Notes: generated by a model not told the origin, from the sequence alone. A stretch of DNA of 64,000 nt from Acarospora socialis (GCA_025617375.2 JAMYGW020000012.1:1178001-1242000), one strand, 5' to 3'. Shown: positions 9,823-21,230, numbered from the stretch's first letter. Translations and numbers: made by a program.

Positions 9823-11635
9823 TTACCAGATCATTGTCATCGAGCCCAACGTCAGCACCACCCACTTCACAGCACCGTGCTCATCTTTCAGAGGCGTCCA
9901 ATGCGTTGCGAATTTCTCGTTGCCCCGCATGGCAGCGGATCGGCGCGTCGAGAGGTTGATCTCGGACGAGATGGCACGGCCGTGCTTCAGAGATTCTTTG
10001 ATCCTGTTCTTGAAATCCTTACTCATGAAGGGTGCGTGTTGAGCCAGAGTCCTGAAGATATCACTCCCAACGAAGGGCGTACCGGCCTTGGGGTTGATGA
10101 TGAGCATGTCGAGTATGTCGGGGGAGTAGAACTCAATCGTGAAACTGTCGTAGCTCAGGACCAGATACTGTGACGTGTTAGCCGCATCCCACGGAGTATC
10201 AGGTGCTACAGATGGAGGTTGTAACGCGGTATAGATACCTTTGAATATGCAGTGTAGAACATCTTCATCTGTGTTTTCAGGTTCATATTTTCAATTCGGT
10301 TCAGTAGCCCCTGTTCCATGCCAGCCTCCCGTACATCGGCTGTAACCTTGTTGCTACTTCGCGTTCGGAAAGATTTGAAGAACCCTCTAGGACCGCTTGA
10401 ATCGCCTCGGGTCAATGGGGGTGGCGACAGTGGGATCTTCTCTTCTTCGGGCTCATCAGAGATAGACAATACACGCAGAATGTCGGAGCAGTTGTGGATG
10501 GTTGTCGAGCAGTTGATCTGTCCGCCTAGGTAGAAAGCCACCTTGCCATCTCCGCCGTACAATGGCGCTGAACGGTGCATTAGCGGATCCGCATATCTAA
10601 ACAGAGTTTCTGCAGTCGGAGCCACTTACCGACATAAAGCAAATTCCAGAACGGTTCGCCGTTTTTTCTATAGTTAAGCAGGAGTTCGACACTCTCCTGT
10701 TTGCTATCAATCGCGACTCTTAATCTCTTCACGGCGGCGATGTCCGTATATTTGCCCTGAAGGAATCGACAATTTCGCGGTATGATATCAGTCCGGGAGT
10801 ATCCTGTAACCTTGATGAATCCGTCCGATGCGAATACGATTGGATTATCAGCCTTGCTGAATGCGGCTCAGTCAGTACGGTATCCTAGACGTCCATGGCT
10901 CTTCGAACACTCACGCGGGATCTGTCAGACAGAAACAGTCACCAAGACCAGCGTATCTGCCGCGATCGCTGGAGAGCGCCTTCACCGCGCTTGTCGTCAT
11001 CTGATGCTTAACAAAGCGTGGATAGATATCCGTGGCTAACAGTTTCTCGATATATTCCTGCGCATCGGCGAAGATAAGCTCCATTGCCGGAAGCGTGGAT
11101 AGGGTGCTGGATTTGATGTCTGCATTGATCCTCTTCATCATTCCTTGAGAGAGGTTCAATTGTCTCGGCGCATCGATCGAGGTGAACTGGCGATGTATGT
11201 CCGACATCACCTTCGTCAACTCGTCCAGAAGGGTGTTGTAGCGGTCCACCTTGTCCCCATAAATCCATAAGCGATGAACCAGTTCCCGCTGGCAAAGGAG
11301 AGAGGGTGAGGCAGACGAACCTTTTCTAGAAACTCCATATTCTCCCCGCAGAACCGGGACTGACTGAACTTCAGTAGCTGATGCGCCGTTGTTGGATTAT
11401 GCAGTACGATCTGAAAAACTTCCGGACTGAAGAAGTCGGCGAGACCAGCTACACCTACGCCAGCGACTCCATTGGATTTCGTGACCGAATCTGCCGTTCT
11501 GAGATTGTGCCCGTTCGGAAGGCTTTTCTCCGCCGGCGATTCTCGCCATTGCACTGGCTTTTGACTGCCCTCATTATGTCTGTAAGGGCTATGGGTCGAA
11601 TCGCCATTGAGACGCACTCCTTGGTTACTCTGCAT
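9823..11635 (-). CDS. RGS-LOV blue-light photoreceptor, copy 1
   Basis: Five exons: 11321-11635, 10915-11249, 10630-10856, 10239-10567 and 9823-10167, about 516 aa, all junctions in phase. After a ~65-residue disordered start comes an RGS domain (DFFSPEVFQIVLHNP, LLKFSQSRFCGENMEFLEK, DRYNTLLDELTKVM). Then a complete LOV domain: NPIVFASDGFIKVTGYS, IIPRNCRFLQG with the photoactive cysteine at about residue 246, NYRKNGEPFWNLL, and FYLGGQIN with the flavin-contacting Gln. A linker carries a basic-aromatic stretch (GFFKSFRTRSSNK). The C-terminus is a second PAS-like domain (YLVLSYDSFTIEFYSPDILD). RGS domains act on G-alpha subunits; LOV domains bind flavin and form a cysteine adduct in blue light. 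Known fungal RGS-LOV proteins (BcLOV4 of Botrytis) bind membrane in light. Pro replaces the usual Gly before RNCRFLQ. Confidence 0.9.
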
Positions 11636-13396
11636 GATGACGCTGGAGGTCAACACAAAGGCGACGTGCTGGAAGGGGATGGGTTCGTTGATTTGATGTA
11701 CGGAGTAGACATACGATATAATCAGGTGAAGCGGTTGCGGGCAGAACAAGCTATATCTCGCACCTGACTAGACCAAATTATTAGCGCAATCGTACCACCA
11801 CCAGATGAGAAGGGTAAGGTTACTCCGCACAGCCTGTCCTGGTGTGACTTCGGTGTTGGCTGCGTGCAGTATTTCTGAGGTTGGGATATGCCGTCAAAGA
11901 AGCTCACTAAGGTATTCACAGGAGCGGCTTTCCTTCGAAGCATGCGGAGTTGACCCCTGTGCCGTCGGTATGAGCTAGCGGGCCAATATCAATCTCGAAC
12001 CGCGAGTCAAATTATCAAAAGCTTCTTGCCCATTGGTGTATTTTGCTAGAATATGCAGGTATATCGCGATCTGATCTACACAGTACTCGTACGATCGTCG
12101 ATCTCAAAAAGCAAGTCTGGCCGGGAAGCGAAAAATTGTACGCTCCGTAGTCTTAAAGTATCAAGAATTTACCTGGTAGGGTAGCGTTACCTTTTATTCA
12201 AATCCTCCTCGGCCGTTAATATTGAGGAGCGGACGGTGGTTTCGAATGTTCGGCAGAGTGCGCCCCTTCGTGGCTTTCGGGCAGGAATAGTATTGGTCTT
12301 GTATGAGCGCCACACTACTGAAATATAGTTCCGTACATGGGGCTAGAAACATGCTCATTGAATTAGGCCCTTTCCAAATAGAGAATGATTCGAGGGCGTC
12401 TGGGCGACGTCAAGATGGCTAGTCTTCAATTCATGCCATGCCATGTCATGGGGGGCCAGATTGACAGCGGAGTAACTTAAGACAAAGACTCTTGCGGTGG
12501 TGGTGTGACTGGCTGGGCAGACGTAGGTAGGTAGGGTTCTGTAGTGGAAGAGAAGTGTGGGCCTGAGCTCGCTCAAGTTGCTCATCCAATGCTTAATCAT
12601 GATTGCGATTGCGGTAGACCACAATCCAATGCTTGAACACACTGACACAATTCGCCTGAAAGTTCAGTTCAACAACCTCTCAAATTAGAAAGGAAAAGCA
12701 ACAAGGCTACAACTAACGGAGTACATAAAAATGTAAGTTTGAAGGCCCAAGAAGTTGTATAGAAACCCTATAAAATTTTCATACAAATGTGGGCTCAAAC
12801 GTGAATTTAGACATTAATTCAGCGCTGATTTTAGATGTGTATTTTAGGCATAAGTTTAGGCATTAAAGCCTGAAATCACTATCTGTTTAGGGATGGTCTA
12901 CGGTCAGCAAACCTATGGTCTATGAGTATTTGTTGGAATTAGGAGGTCTTTAGGAGTTTCAACCCTATCCAACCTAGCGTCGGGGTCCTCCGTGTCACGT
13001 GATACTGCTTAGTCATCACCCACACAAGTTATCCTTTGTGTATTCTAGTCTTCTACACAATTCTAATATCAAGCAATAGAAACGTTCCAATAACAGTATT
13101 GAATTGTGGTCTACCGGAATCACGGGCCTTAATCTAAGCTAGGTAGCTCGATATTCCAAAAAGGCACACATCACATCAAGTCAAAATTAAGAGGCAAATT
13201 TCGCGCCCCCTTTAGGAGTGACTCAAGCGTGCAAACAACAAACCAAATATAAGATGATCATGACTCGAGCGAGGCTTCAGACTGACTCAATACAACGGCG
13301 GTGCGCAGCAAAAGATGGCAAGAACCAAACAAAATCCATCGCTGCGGTTTGGACATGTTCATCCTATCAGTCGGACATAAAATGATCCCAACAACC
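11636..13396. other. AT-rich intergenic region with short repeat relics
   Basis: No gene recognised in 1.76 kb. Around 12780-12900 the sequence has repeated tttaggcat/taagtttaggcat motifs like those inside the 7.4-kb foldback element, suggesting a decayed relative. The rest is featureless to the eye. It includes the RGS-LOV promoter and the DUF6594 3' end. Confidence 0.45.
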
Positions 13397-14774
13397 TTAC
13401 TTGAACTGAACTGGTTCATTGCACTTTGAGCCTACATTACCCAGAAACACCACAAGGACAGCACAATAACTTGCATGCTGTCAGTCCATGTTACAGGAAG
13501 GAGTGAAGCATCAAGAGTACTCACGCAGCAGCAGCAGCAAGGATCTCATGTCTCCTTGCTTTCGTAAAGAGCGAGAGGACAGCGGAAAACGCGAGGGTGA
13601 AAACGAGGAGTACGCCGATGCAGATCGTGTAGGAGCTTCTAGTGCCAATATCGCCTACCAGATGGTATAGGAGAGTAATGGGTATGACAAGTAGAGCAAG
13701 GATCGCTAAGATGATGATGCTAACTGCAGCGCGTTCAATCCGTTCTCGGGTATAGTAGACTGCTAGGCCGTGTGTTTTTTGCTTTGTTTCTGCGGAACAG
13801 AACAGGTACTACAAAGGGTCAGCATATATACCAGAAGCCAGTCCGATCCACTTGTGCAGCTTACCTCGACGAACCTTTTGGCTCCGAGGCTGCATTGCAT
13901 CCACTTTAGAAAGTGCTCAATACCTGCGTCAAGCCATGCATGCTCTCTCCCAGCTCTTAAAGTAACCATATCTTCTCTATGCTGAATCCACTGAGCATCT
14001 TTGGCAATCAGAGGTTTGTTATGGTCCATGTAGTTGACAACACTTTGGTAATCACACGGAGCGGGTTTGTTGAAAGACACCAGTTGTTGAGCGATAACCA
14101 TAAGACTACCTATCTCACGTCAAGAGGGAGTTGAGCAGTCAGAGAAGCCATTACGCACCGTACTCGCGGAACTTTTCCTCGATTTGCTTGAGCAGCTCCC
14201 TCCTAGGCGCAGCATCCTCTTCCTTGAGATCTGTAGTCTGCAATCTTCTAGGATGATGACTTGCATCGAAGTCATCCATGTTATCCAGCCTCGTTTCCAA
14301 AGCTCGCAGCTCGCCCTGCTTGTCCAGCAGCAAGCGGGCTTGGAGGTAGCCAAACCGACGGTAAACCATAAAGCATTCATCGCTATCGAGAAATGTGGCA
14401 ACGTTTGGGTATCCTTCAGGACATGATTTCACTGACCAGCGCAATCAGCAACAGTATGGTATCAAACTTGCATATATCTCTCACACTGTCTCACGACTGC
14501 CTTGACAGCTTTATTTCTCGCTTTTGGTCGAAGTGCCTCGAGCACAGCAGACAAATATGGAGAGAACAATTGCCAGACACCGCGATGGCGATCCTGTGCG
14601 TCCTATAAGCATTCAGTTCCAATATATTGCATGCAACCCAACCTGCCCTTTGATTGTCCAATAATGGACTTTGGGATTTCGATATGGATGCTGCCGAAAC
14701 AGTTGTCGGTGATGTTGCGGATTCACTAGACAAACCTTCTTCCATGGCCCTAAGTACTCGAGCATCGGAGACAT
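13397..14774 (-). CDS. DUF6594-type membrane protein
   Basis: Six exons: 14643-14774, 14485-14593, 14159-14431, 13865-14109, 13525-13808 and 13397-13469; 371 aa with every junction in phase. After a variable N-terminus comes the family core: GYPNVATFLDSDECFMVYRR, FGYLQARLLLDKQGEL, a polar helical stretch, VIAQQLVSFNKPAPCDYQSV, then EDMVTLRAGREHAWLDAGIE. The C-terminus has three membrane helices (VSIIILAILALLVIPITLLY; YTICIGVLLVFTLAFSAVL; AYCAVLVVFLGN). This is the layout of the fungal DUF6594 family, function unknown, expanded in many ascomycetes. An ATG four bases upstream (14778) opens a different frame; only the 14774 ATG joins in phase to the conserved exons. Confidence 0.88.
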
Positions 14775-14973
14775 CCATTTGATTCAGAGTCACAATTGAT
14801 TCGCAACACAGTATTGAAGCTATTCATCGACTATCCGATGGTCAAGACTTGACTAGATATGCCGATATATATATATTACCATGAAAACTAGCCTTGCAGC
14901 ACAACCTGTCCAATTGATTGCCTTGTGTTTGTATGCCCTACAACCTGAATAATATGGCTCCCAAATCAACTTA

Positions 14974-15352
14974 TCATGCAGAGTTACTCAATCTTTCTTC
15001 AGCCAGAAACTGGCCGGAGTTCACAAGTTTTTCATTGCTGTCTTTCACCTTGTAACTCCATTTGCCCGACTGTGCGTCTTGCTTTCGGTCTACGATGGTC
15101 ACCAACATGTTTGGCCCGCCGGCAGTCGATTCTAACCAAGCAGACTCGTCAACTTGAAATTGTGCAGGAAACTGCTCGTTCCATTAGTAATGAAGTAATT
15201 TGAGGCTGTGGAGTAAGGTAGACTTGCGCTGGCGGGAGTATTGGTATTATTGGCCGAAGAATAGAAGGCGCGACTGTCCGGGGGCTGAATTCGGCGTAAG
15301 GATGTTTCTGGACATGTGAATCTCTGATACTTACCGGCTGTGACTGCGCCAT
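14974..15352 (-). CDS. Small 71-aa protein, unknown
   Basis: Two exons are proposed: 15335-15352 (MAQSQP) and 14974-15171. The donor is a strong GTAAGT; the acceptor GAGCAG is preceded by a TTACTAAT branch site. The product continues FPAQFQVDESAWLESTAGGP, then NMLVTIVDRKQDAQSGKWSY, KVKDSNEKLVNSGQFLAEER. The balanced composition and regular spacing of W/Y/V look like a small beta-rich domain. A retained first intron followed by a shorter second one is also frame-compatible and would lengthen the N-terminus. The gene ends 200 bp upstream of the DUF6594 start on the same strand. No family name is offered. Confidence 0.6.
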
Positions 15353-15974
15353 CAATCGATCGTGTATTGTTCGGTCAATCTTAACGCCAGTTGATCGTGT
15401 TTACGCCTTGTTCCTTCCTGCTTGTGCCAGCAGAATACGCCTTGCGAGATTTTTCTGTCTGATGAGCTTGAACCGAAATAGCAATAACAGACAAGGCAGA
15501 GCTTCCTGCCTTATGCTCGAGCCAAAGAAAGATAGATTCGGCGTTTTCCGTTGCTTGTTTAGGCTGCAAGGCATGCAACCACAACGTTCGATGCGTGAGT
15601 GTGGGTGGGGCTCAAGGTCGGGTAGGACGAGGCTCTTCAACCGCAAAGTCGACCTTGCGCAAAGAACATCCGGGGCCCAGCATGACCAAGCCACAGTGAG
15701 CTTTCCAACATGACCAAGGCACAATGAGCTTTCCGCATACAAAGAGCAATGCGCGTGAGAGCCCCAGGACGCAGAATGGTCACTGATGAGCACTGGCAGA
15801 ACAAGCACAGCCTGATGCGTGCAGCAATCGCTGTACTCGCAGGCGATATATCTCGAGGAATTCCTTGGAAAGAAAATCAAATTGATATCGTACCTTTGAA
15901 TTTCGGTGCTGCAGATTCGCTTCCTCCAAGGAAACCAATTGGCTCGGGGCAACGTTACGTGCAAATCTGGAAGA
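15353..15974. promoter_or_regulatory. Divergent intergenic region
   Basis: 622 bp separate the 71-aa gene (leftward) from the caspase-like gene (rightward). A 196-aa ORF on the minus strand here is Cys-rich and has no exon signals or conserved motif, so it is not called. Confidence 0.4.
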
Positions 15975-17531
15975 ATGGCAAGCTTCGCCAACTCTCAACC
16001 CAGCTCTCCTGAGGGTTTAATAAACCAAGCGGAACAGACTCGTCTTCAAATCCTTTGGGAGAAGACCACGGAACACCCTACTAAGTTCGTTCATTATGAG
16101 AAAGTCGCAGTCCTGTTGCTGTCGTGGGATGATACCTGCGATGATCTCAAAACTAAGCAGGAGGTACGCTTTGATATTGAGTGGAGCTCAATAGAAGTAA
16201 TCACTAACATTTTATAGGTGGAGAAACTTGCAGCAGTATTCAGAGACATGTACCATTTCGAGGTCAGGCAAGAAAAGCTGAATCATAAGGAGCGAGCACA
16301 AGCTCAAATGAATGAACACCTGGCGACATTCGTCCGCAAATACGAAAGGCAAAGCCATAGCACCTTGATAATCATCTACTACGCTGGCCATGGATGGTCT
16401 GATGGAGCTTCTCGTACCACCAAAAGAAAGCTGCGACTGGCAGCGTATGACTCTACGACACCCATGAAAGTTCAACTGCTGATAACCTGTGGCAGTAACA
16501 CCTCCCAGAAAGCGCTAGATCAACTAGAGCGAAATAGCGTCATGTGGGAGCGAGCCGAGAGCAACATTCAAGGGGCAGATGTTGACGTTTTCCTGATCTT
16601 TGATTGCTGTAATGCAGGCATGATTTCTCGATCAGGAACCAAGAGTTTTCAGACTCTTGGCGCGTGCTCACCGGACGCAACGACTCACATACCGGGAGAG
16701 TCGTCGTTCACGTCGGCGCTCATCTGGGCTCTGGAGCAGCTTCGCATGAGGAAAGACAAGCCCTTCTTTCCGTCCTCGGAACTACGGCAAATGATCACAC
16801 AAGCGCCGAACTTTCCGAAATACCAGCATCCGGTGCTATCCGACCGTTTGCCGAGCTTGGAACACATCGTTATCGCCCCTTTGCCAGCAGATAACACGCC
16901 GCTTGAAATCCCAGCTGACCAGAAAGAAGACTCGGATCGCTTTGCAGAGCCCTCCTACCTCGATCTCCGGTTCCATTGTGACACGCTCGACGACAATGGC
17001 ATAAAAGACGTTGCGAAGGCCCTTAACAAGCTGTTGATGGACCGTCAGCTCTCTGTACGCCGTATAGATTTCCTTGGTAAGAACTCCATGTGGAAATCAG
17101 GGCAGTGGCAGTCAGTGTCGAGAATAGGGCAGATTTGGTATGACTTCGCAAAGGCGACAAGGCTCCGAAGACAGCTGGTCCCCGAGGGGGTGGTCGCAAT
17201 AGGGCTTACTCCAGCGCCCATAACTCGTGGTCCAACCAGTAATATAGTCAATGATGGTGGAACCGAAGATACCGTCTTGACTACGTTCGGCGCAGCTGGC
17301 GGCAGAAAGCCTCGACTTTTGGAATCAACGCGGAACGGGAATTGCGAGCAAGGTAGCGCGGATACTCAAAGCTCTGCAATCCAAACACGAGGTAACGGGC
17401 CGCAAACGAATGGGGCGGACGCGTGGCTGACAGGCATACAGACCACGGTCAGATTGGAGAGAAGAATCATGAAAGCCGTAAGAAGCAACCTTGACCAATA
17501 CCCTGTTCACGGACAGCTTTCCGCTATATAG
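15975..17531 (+). CDS. Stand-alone caspase-like (peptidase C14) protein
   Basis: Two exons: 15975-16163 and 16218-17531, joined in phase, 500 aa. The p20-like fold is visible: VAVLLLSWDDTCDDLKT, then VEKLAAVFRDMYHFEV, then TLIIIYYAGHGWSD with the catalytic His at about residue 121, and VDVFLIFDCCNAGMIS with the catalytic Cys at about 194. Both members of the Cys-His dyad are present. A second conserved block follows (DLRFHCDTLDDNG, DRQLSVRRIDFLG), then a low-complexity tail. This is not a classical metacaspase: there is no Pro/Gln-rich prodomain with YxG motifs. It resembles the caspase-like domains found alone or at the N-terminus of fungal NLR-type proteins. A role in regulated proteolysis or incompatibility-like cell death is inference. 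Confidence 0.82.
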
Positions 17532-18379
17532 ACGGCGAGTTGCCAAACCTGCACCTTTCGACCCTGGAGTTAGGAGTATCTGGGCGTACCGGTCTGGCTC
17601 TTCCATTTATTATACCCGAATCTTGTCCAATCGAAGTCGCTTTCTCTCTTCTTCCCACCTTGTTTTGATGCAAATAAATTCAGTAGCGCAGACTATGCAG
17701 TTACAATAAGAACGACGCAAATGAGATCCATATGGGGGTCCATCGGAATGATGTTACTGCCGTGCGGTATGCCTACGCTTTTCCTTTCATTTCGCTAGTC
17801 TGGGACCTTTGGAGAGTTTCATCAAATGTCGAATGACTTACGCCGATAATCTCATGCCGATAAAATTGAAGATTCGAAAAATTGGGATTAAGTGCATGTA
17901 TAATATGCCTCGAGGTTTTAATATGGCACCCGTAAAACTAGTATACGTGTTTTCGTTTGTCCACATCCGCAGGGTCCACAGGTTATGGACACTACAGGTG
18001 GATAGCCGCATATTGAAATCCCACTATCTAAGACCAAGTCCAGGGTGGCACTGACAGATTTTGTATGAGAGCGCAAGTTTTACAGGGCTAATGTAGAGGG
18101 TTTTCCCATATGCAGCTATCCACCGACTGTATTATTCGACTAAGGGCAGGTTTAACTGACATCTATCTGCAATTCGATAGGCAATTTGGGCCAGAAGCAC
18201 AGGCTGCCATTTCTCGGGCTCGCTCAGCCACGACTCATCTCGCTCTCAGGACAATACGGACTTGCTCCCGTCTAGGACAAAACCAGATGTGGATGAGAAG
18301 ACTTTTCGTTCACAACTAACAGAGGTAGGTTTGATGGTCCATCTCAACCCTAGTACTATAGTCCTGGTTTTATATCTCA
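17532..18379. other. AT-rich intergenic DNA
   Basis: No gene, RNA or clear repeat recognised between the caspase-like gene and the Ulp1-like relics. Confidence 0.4.
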
Positions 18380-19245
18380 ATGCCATATTCCAATCCCGGA
18401 GCACTTCATTGCATCAAAATGAAAACAGAACACCAACTTGAAGATTTCCACATTATATGGAGGACTTCAGAACAGTCTGTTGATCAACGAATCGAAGTTT
18501 TTGAACCCATGGACAAATTCTGTTGGAGGGCTCCCCATACATATACCCACCGGCTAACAAGCATACCTCATTACATTCACCCTTCTGCCTTCATGCAGTC
18601 CTCCATCATGTCATTGAGGGCAGTCATGCACCTATCTCTGGCCACTACCAGTGCACCTGGTTGAAGAGTCCCTTAGAGCTTGCCCAGTGCTCCGTATATC
18701 TCAGCTCTGGCTGATGCAATTCTGCTCCCGCATTCGACGGCTCTTCACATGAAATGTGTGTCACTGTTTTCAAACTATTGCAGCTATCGGGGGCGGCTCC
18801 TGGGTCACACCTGCAAGGCATTACCTGGGAATTGGAGCAGGCATACTCTCATCAGCAGCGCAACGGCGATGATTGTGGCGTCTTTGCGATCAGAAATGGT
18901 GTTGCGGTATTTCAGGCTGAAGACATACGCACTCTTGAATATAACGGCTATGCACTGCAGCTCGACTACGCCATACTGCTCCGAGGTACGCCATTAGCTG
19001 GCAAAGAGCAGCAGACCAGCCAGATACACGCGTCACAAATTAGAATCAGGCCTGCAGAGAAGACACCGCCCACCCAGAGTGTCGCTGAGAAACATGATGG
19101 GATTTATCAAGGAATGTTTCAGAACGACGGGTCTCCAAATGTGCTGCTCGAAGAGGGTATGAGCCAAACAATAACGGAACCAGAGACAGATTCGCCATCG
19201 TTGACGGTTGTGAACCGGTGGAGGGATGGTTTGTTGATAGAATGA
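18380..19245 (+). pseudogene. Decayed Ulp1-type (C48) cysteine protease fragment, copy A
   Basis: The part from 18754 reads QQRNGDDCGVFAIRNG, the Gln-x-Asp-Asp-Cys-Gly block holding the oxyanion Gln and nucleophile Cys of Ulp1/SENP proteases, followed by about 110 residues to a stop at 19245. No His-Trp block is found upstream in frame, so the N-terminal half is missing or scrambled. The stretch around 18590-18680 resembles copy B near 20690-20770 at the nucleotide level. It is unlikely to encode an active protease. Ulp1-like domains often ride in fungal repeat families, so this may come from an element, but no transposase is visible. Confidence 0.6.
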
Positions 19246-19286
19246 GGGGAGCCAGTTGATGACCGGGTTCTAAACCTGTGGAGGGA
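19217..19286 (-). repeat. Inverted-orientation copies of the 53-bp minisatellite
   Basis: Two ggtggaggga/tgtggaggga units about 60 bp apart. In reverse complement this stretch (ccctccacaggtttagaac, then ggtcatcaact) matches the tandem repeat at 20895-21060. Confidence 0.55.
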
Positions 19287-19499
19287 CCCCCACTCGGTCA
19301 ACATGCGACCCTCCGGTGACAATACCTTCTATCAAGCTACTGTCGACAGTAGAGTATCTCGCGGAATCCAATAAAGCAGTACCCTTTCTCCATCTGTCTG
19401 ACGCTCTACCATTACCAACGGTCGAGAATCTACCGGCAGACGTCCATATGTCGATGACACCCCCTTCAGATAGGGTCCATGTCACCTCCGAGAAGCCTG

Positions 19500-20895
19500 T
19501 CCGCTGAGATTAATGACAACCCTATCGCCATTTCAGACCCGCCACTCCTACCCGCGTCGTTATCGGAGCGGCCGAAGTCACCTTCCTCAAGCCAGCATCC
19601 ACCGACCAATTGACGTCTAAGAGAATCACCGGCGTTACTGATAGACCTGTCACCGTCTCGAACTCACCCATACCATCATCCTTACCATTAGACGCATCCG
19701 AACTTACCTCCACCAAGCCATTATGGTCCTTAGATGCAATCAAATCAATCGACGCAGGCAACGCTAATCGGGATAGATTGTTGCGGGACCTATTACTGGA
19801 AGGATATAAAATTGCGTTAGTCATTGATGGCATCCCGAAAGACCTTACCAATCCTTATTATGTTGGCGAACTCCGTGCTCAGATCCAACCGGCAGATCTG
19901 ATGAATCTATTGCCAACGCAAGGGCTTACAGATGAGCTTGTCACCGGCATCCTCGGAATCTATTCAGCACACCGACACAATGTCGTTTTATGGACTGCCA
20001 AGTAGCATCCTGTCGTCTTCGTCCTCCTTTCGAGCGGCTATCTCCTCAACTGGTGCTCCATACAGCAGTGGAAAGATATCTTTCCATAATTCGAATATGT
20101 GGCCCTCCTTGAATTGCTCATTGAGGAGCAATTAAGCAAAGTCTTCACTCATCTCATGGGCTTGCTGATTTCGAGCCGTAACATACTGAAGTCGGATTAG
20201 TGACTAATAAAGAAGGAAAAGAGTCAATATATCTTATTGAGTTTTCGCAGTGAGGACCAGAATTGCTTCAAAATGCCCATCTCCTGCAGCTGAGCGTCAT
20301 CTATGTTTGCAGCAAACCGTTGTAGCCTCGTTGTTAATGGATCATCTAACAGCTCGGATTTATATCATTGGCAATAAGCATTCTGAGCCTGCTCTTTTGA
20401 AACCTATCAAGCTCGGCTCAAAGGTTTTCAACCTTGGGTTTTAGCGATTAATAGTGCCAATGGTGATTGAGTTCAATCGCCACTACGTTGATAGCACACC
20501 CTTGGACAGAATGACGGGAGCGGCCATGCCCTCTGCAGTAACAATCAGCCTACAAGAAGGGGTTGATACTTTGCTGATCCCGGCGAATGTGGCACACTGC
20601 CATTGGATCCTCCTAGTCGCCCAGGTCAATGCAACGACTGCCACAGGAAGTATAAGCTGGAACAATCTGCTAACCCATCGCCTTCATACTTCTGCATTCC
20701 TGCAGTCCTCCATCATCTCATGGAAGGCAGCCATAAACCTATCCCCAGCCACTACCAGTGCATCCACGGTCCGGAGTCCTCCAAACCTTGCCAACCAGCT
20801 CAACTCGCGGCAGCCCCCATTAGAACGATCTACAGCGATGAGGTGTTCCAGTTCGAGATCTATGTCTGCAAACTTAGCGTCATCGAGATAGACCT
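19500..20895 (+). pseudogene. Decayed Ulp1-type protease fragment, copy B
   Basis: An open stretch at 19610-20005 ends in LMNLLPTQGLTDELVTGILG, which fits the region before the catalytic His in Ulp1-like proteases. Further right, around 20590, AHCHWILLVAQVNATTATG matches the catalytic His-Trp block. The parts are in different frames and separated by non-coding sequence, and the Cys block is absent before homology to copy A resumes near 20690. The copy is broken in several places. Confidence 0.55.
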
Positions 20896-21060
20896 CCTCG
20901 TTCTACGGAGGCCCTCCACTGGTTTAGAAATCATCATCGAGTAAGGCTCCTCATTCTACGGGGTCCCTCCACCGAGGTAGAAACGGTCATCAAGTAGGGC
21001 TCCTCAATCTACAGAGACCCTCCATTGGGTTAGAAACTATCATCAAGTAGGGCTCCTTGT
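20895..21060 (+). repeat. 53-bp minisatellite, three full units plus a partial
   Basis: Units start at 20895, 20948, 21001 and 21054. Each has the form tcctc-n-ttctacgg, ccctcca, ggttagaaa, tcatcaagtagggc with a few differences. The exact 53-bp spacing is seen directly. Confidence 0.85.
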
Positions 21061-21180
21061 TCTAGGCAGTCCTTTGGTACGACTTTAGTGGTGAGAGTAG
21101 CTGCGCAACAGAGGACAAATGATGCAGTCGGGGGAGTGGGTCAAGTGAGAGCTTTGCAGCGTCGCTCTTTTCGCGGACTT

Positions 21181-21230
21181 CCCTTCTCTTCACTGCATCC
21201 CTTCTCTTCGCTGCATCCCTTCTCTTCTTC
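21181..21230. repeat. 18-bp tandem repeat
   Basis: The unit cccttctcttcrctgcat starts at 21181, 21199 and, partly, 21217. Confidence 0.8.

Noticed and set aside
15401-15991. 196-aa minus-strand ORF between the 71-aa gene and the caspase-like gene
   Set aside because: Cys-rich with no domain, no splice support, and it overlaps the first exon of the caspase-like gene on the other strand.
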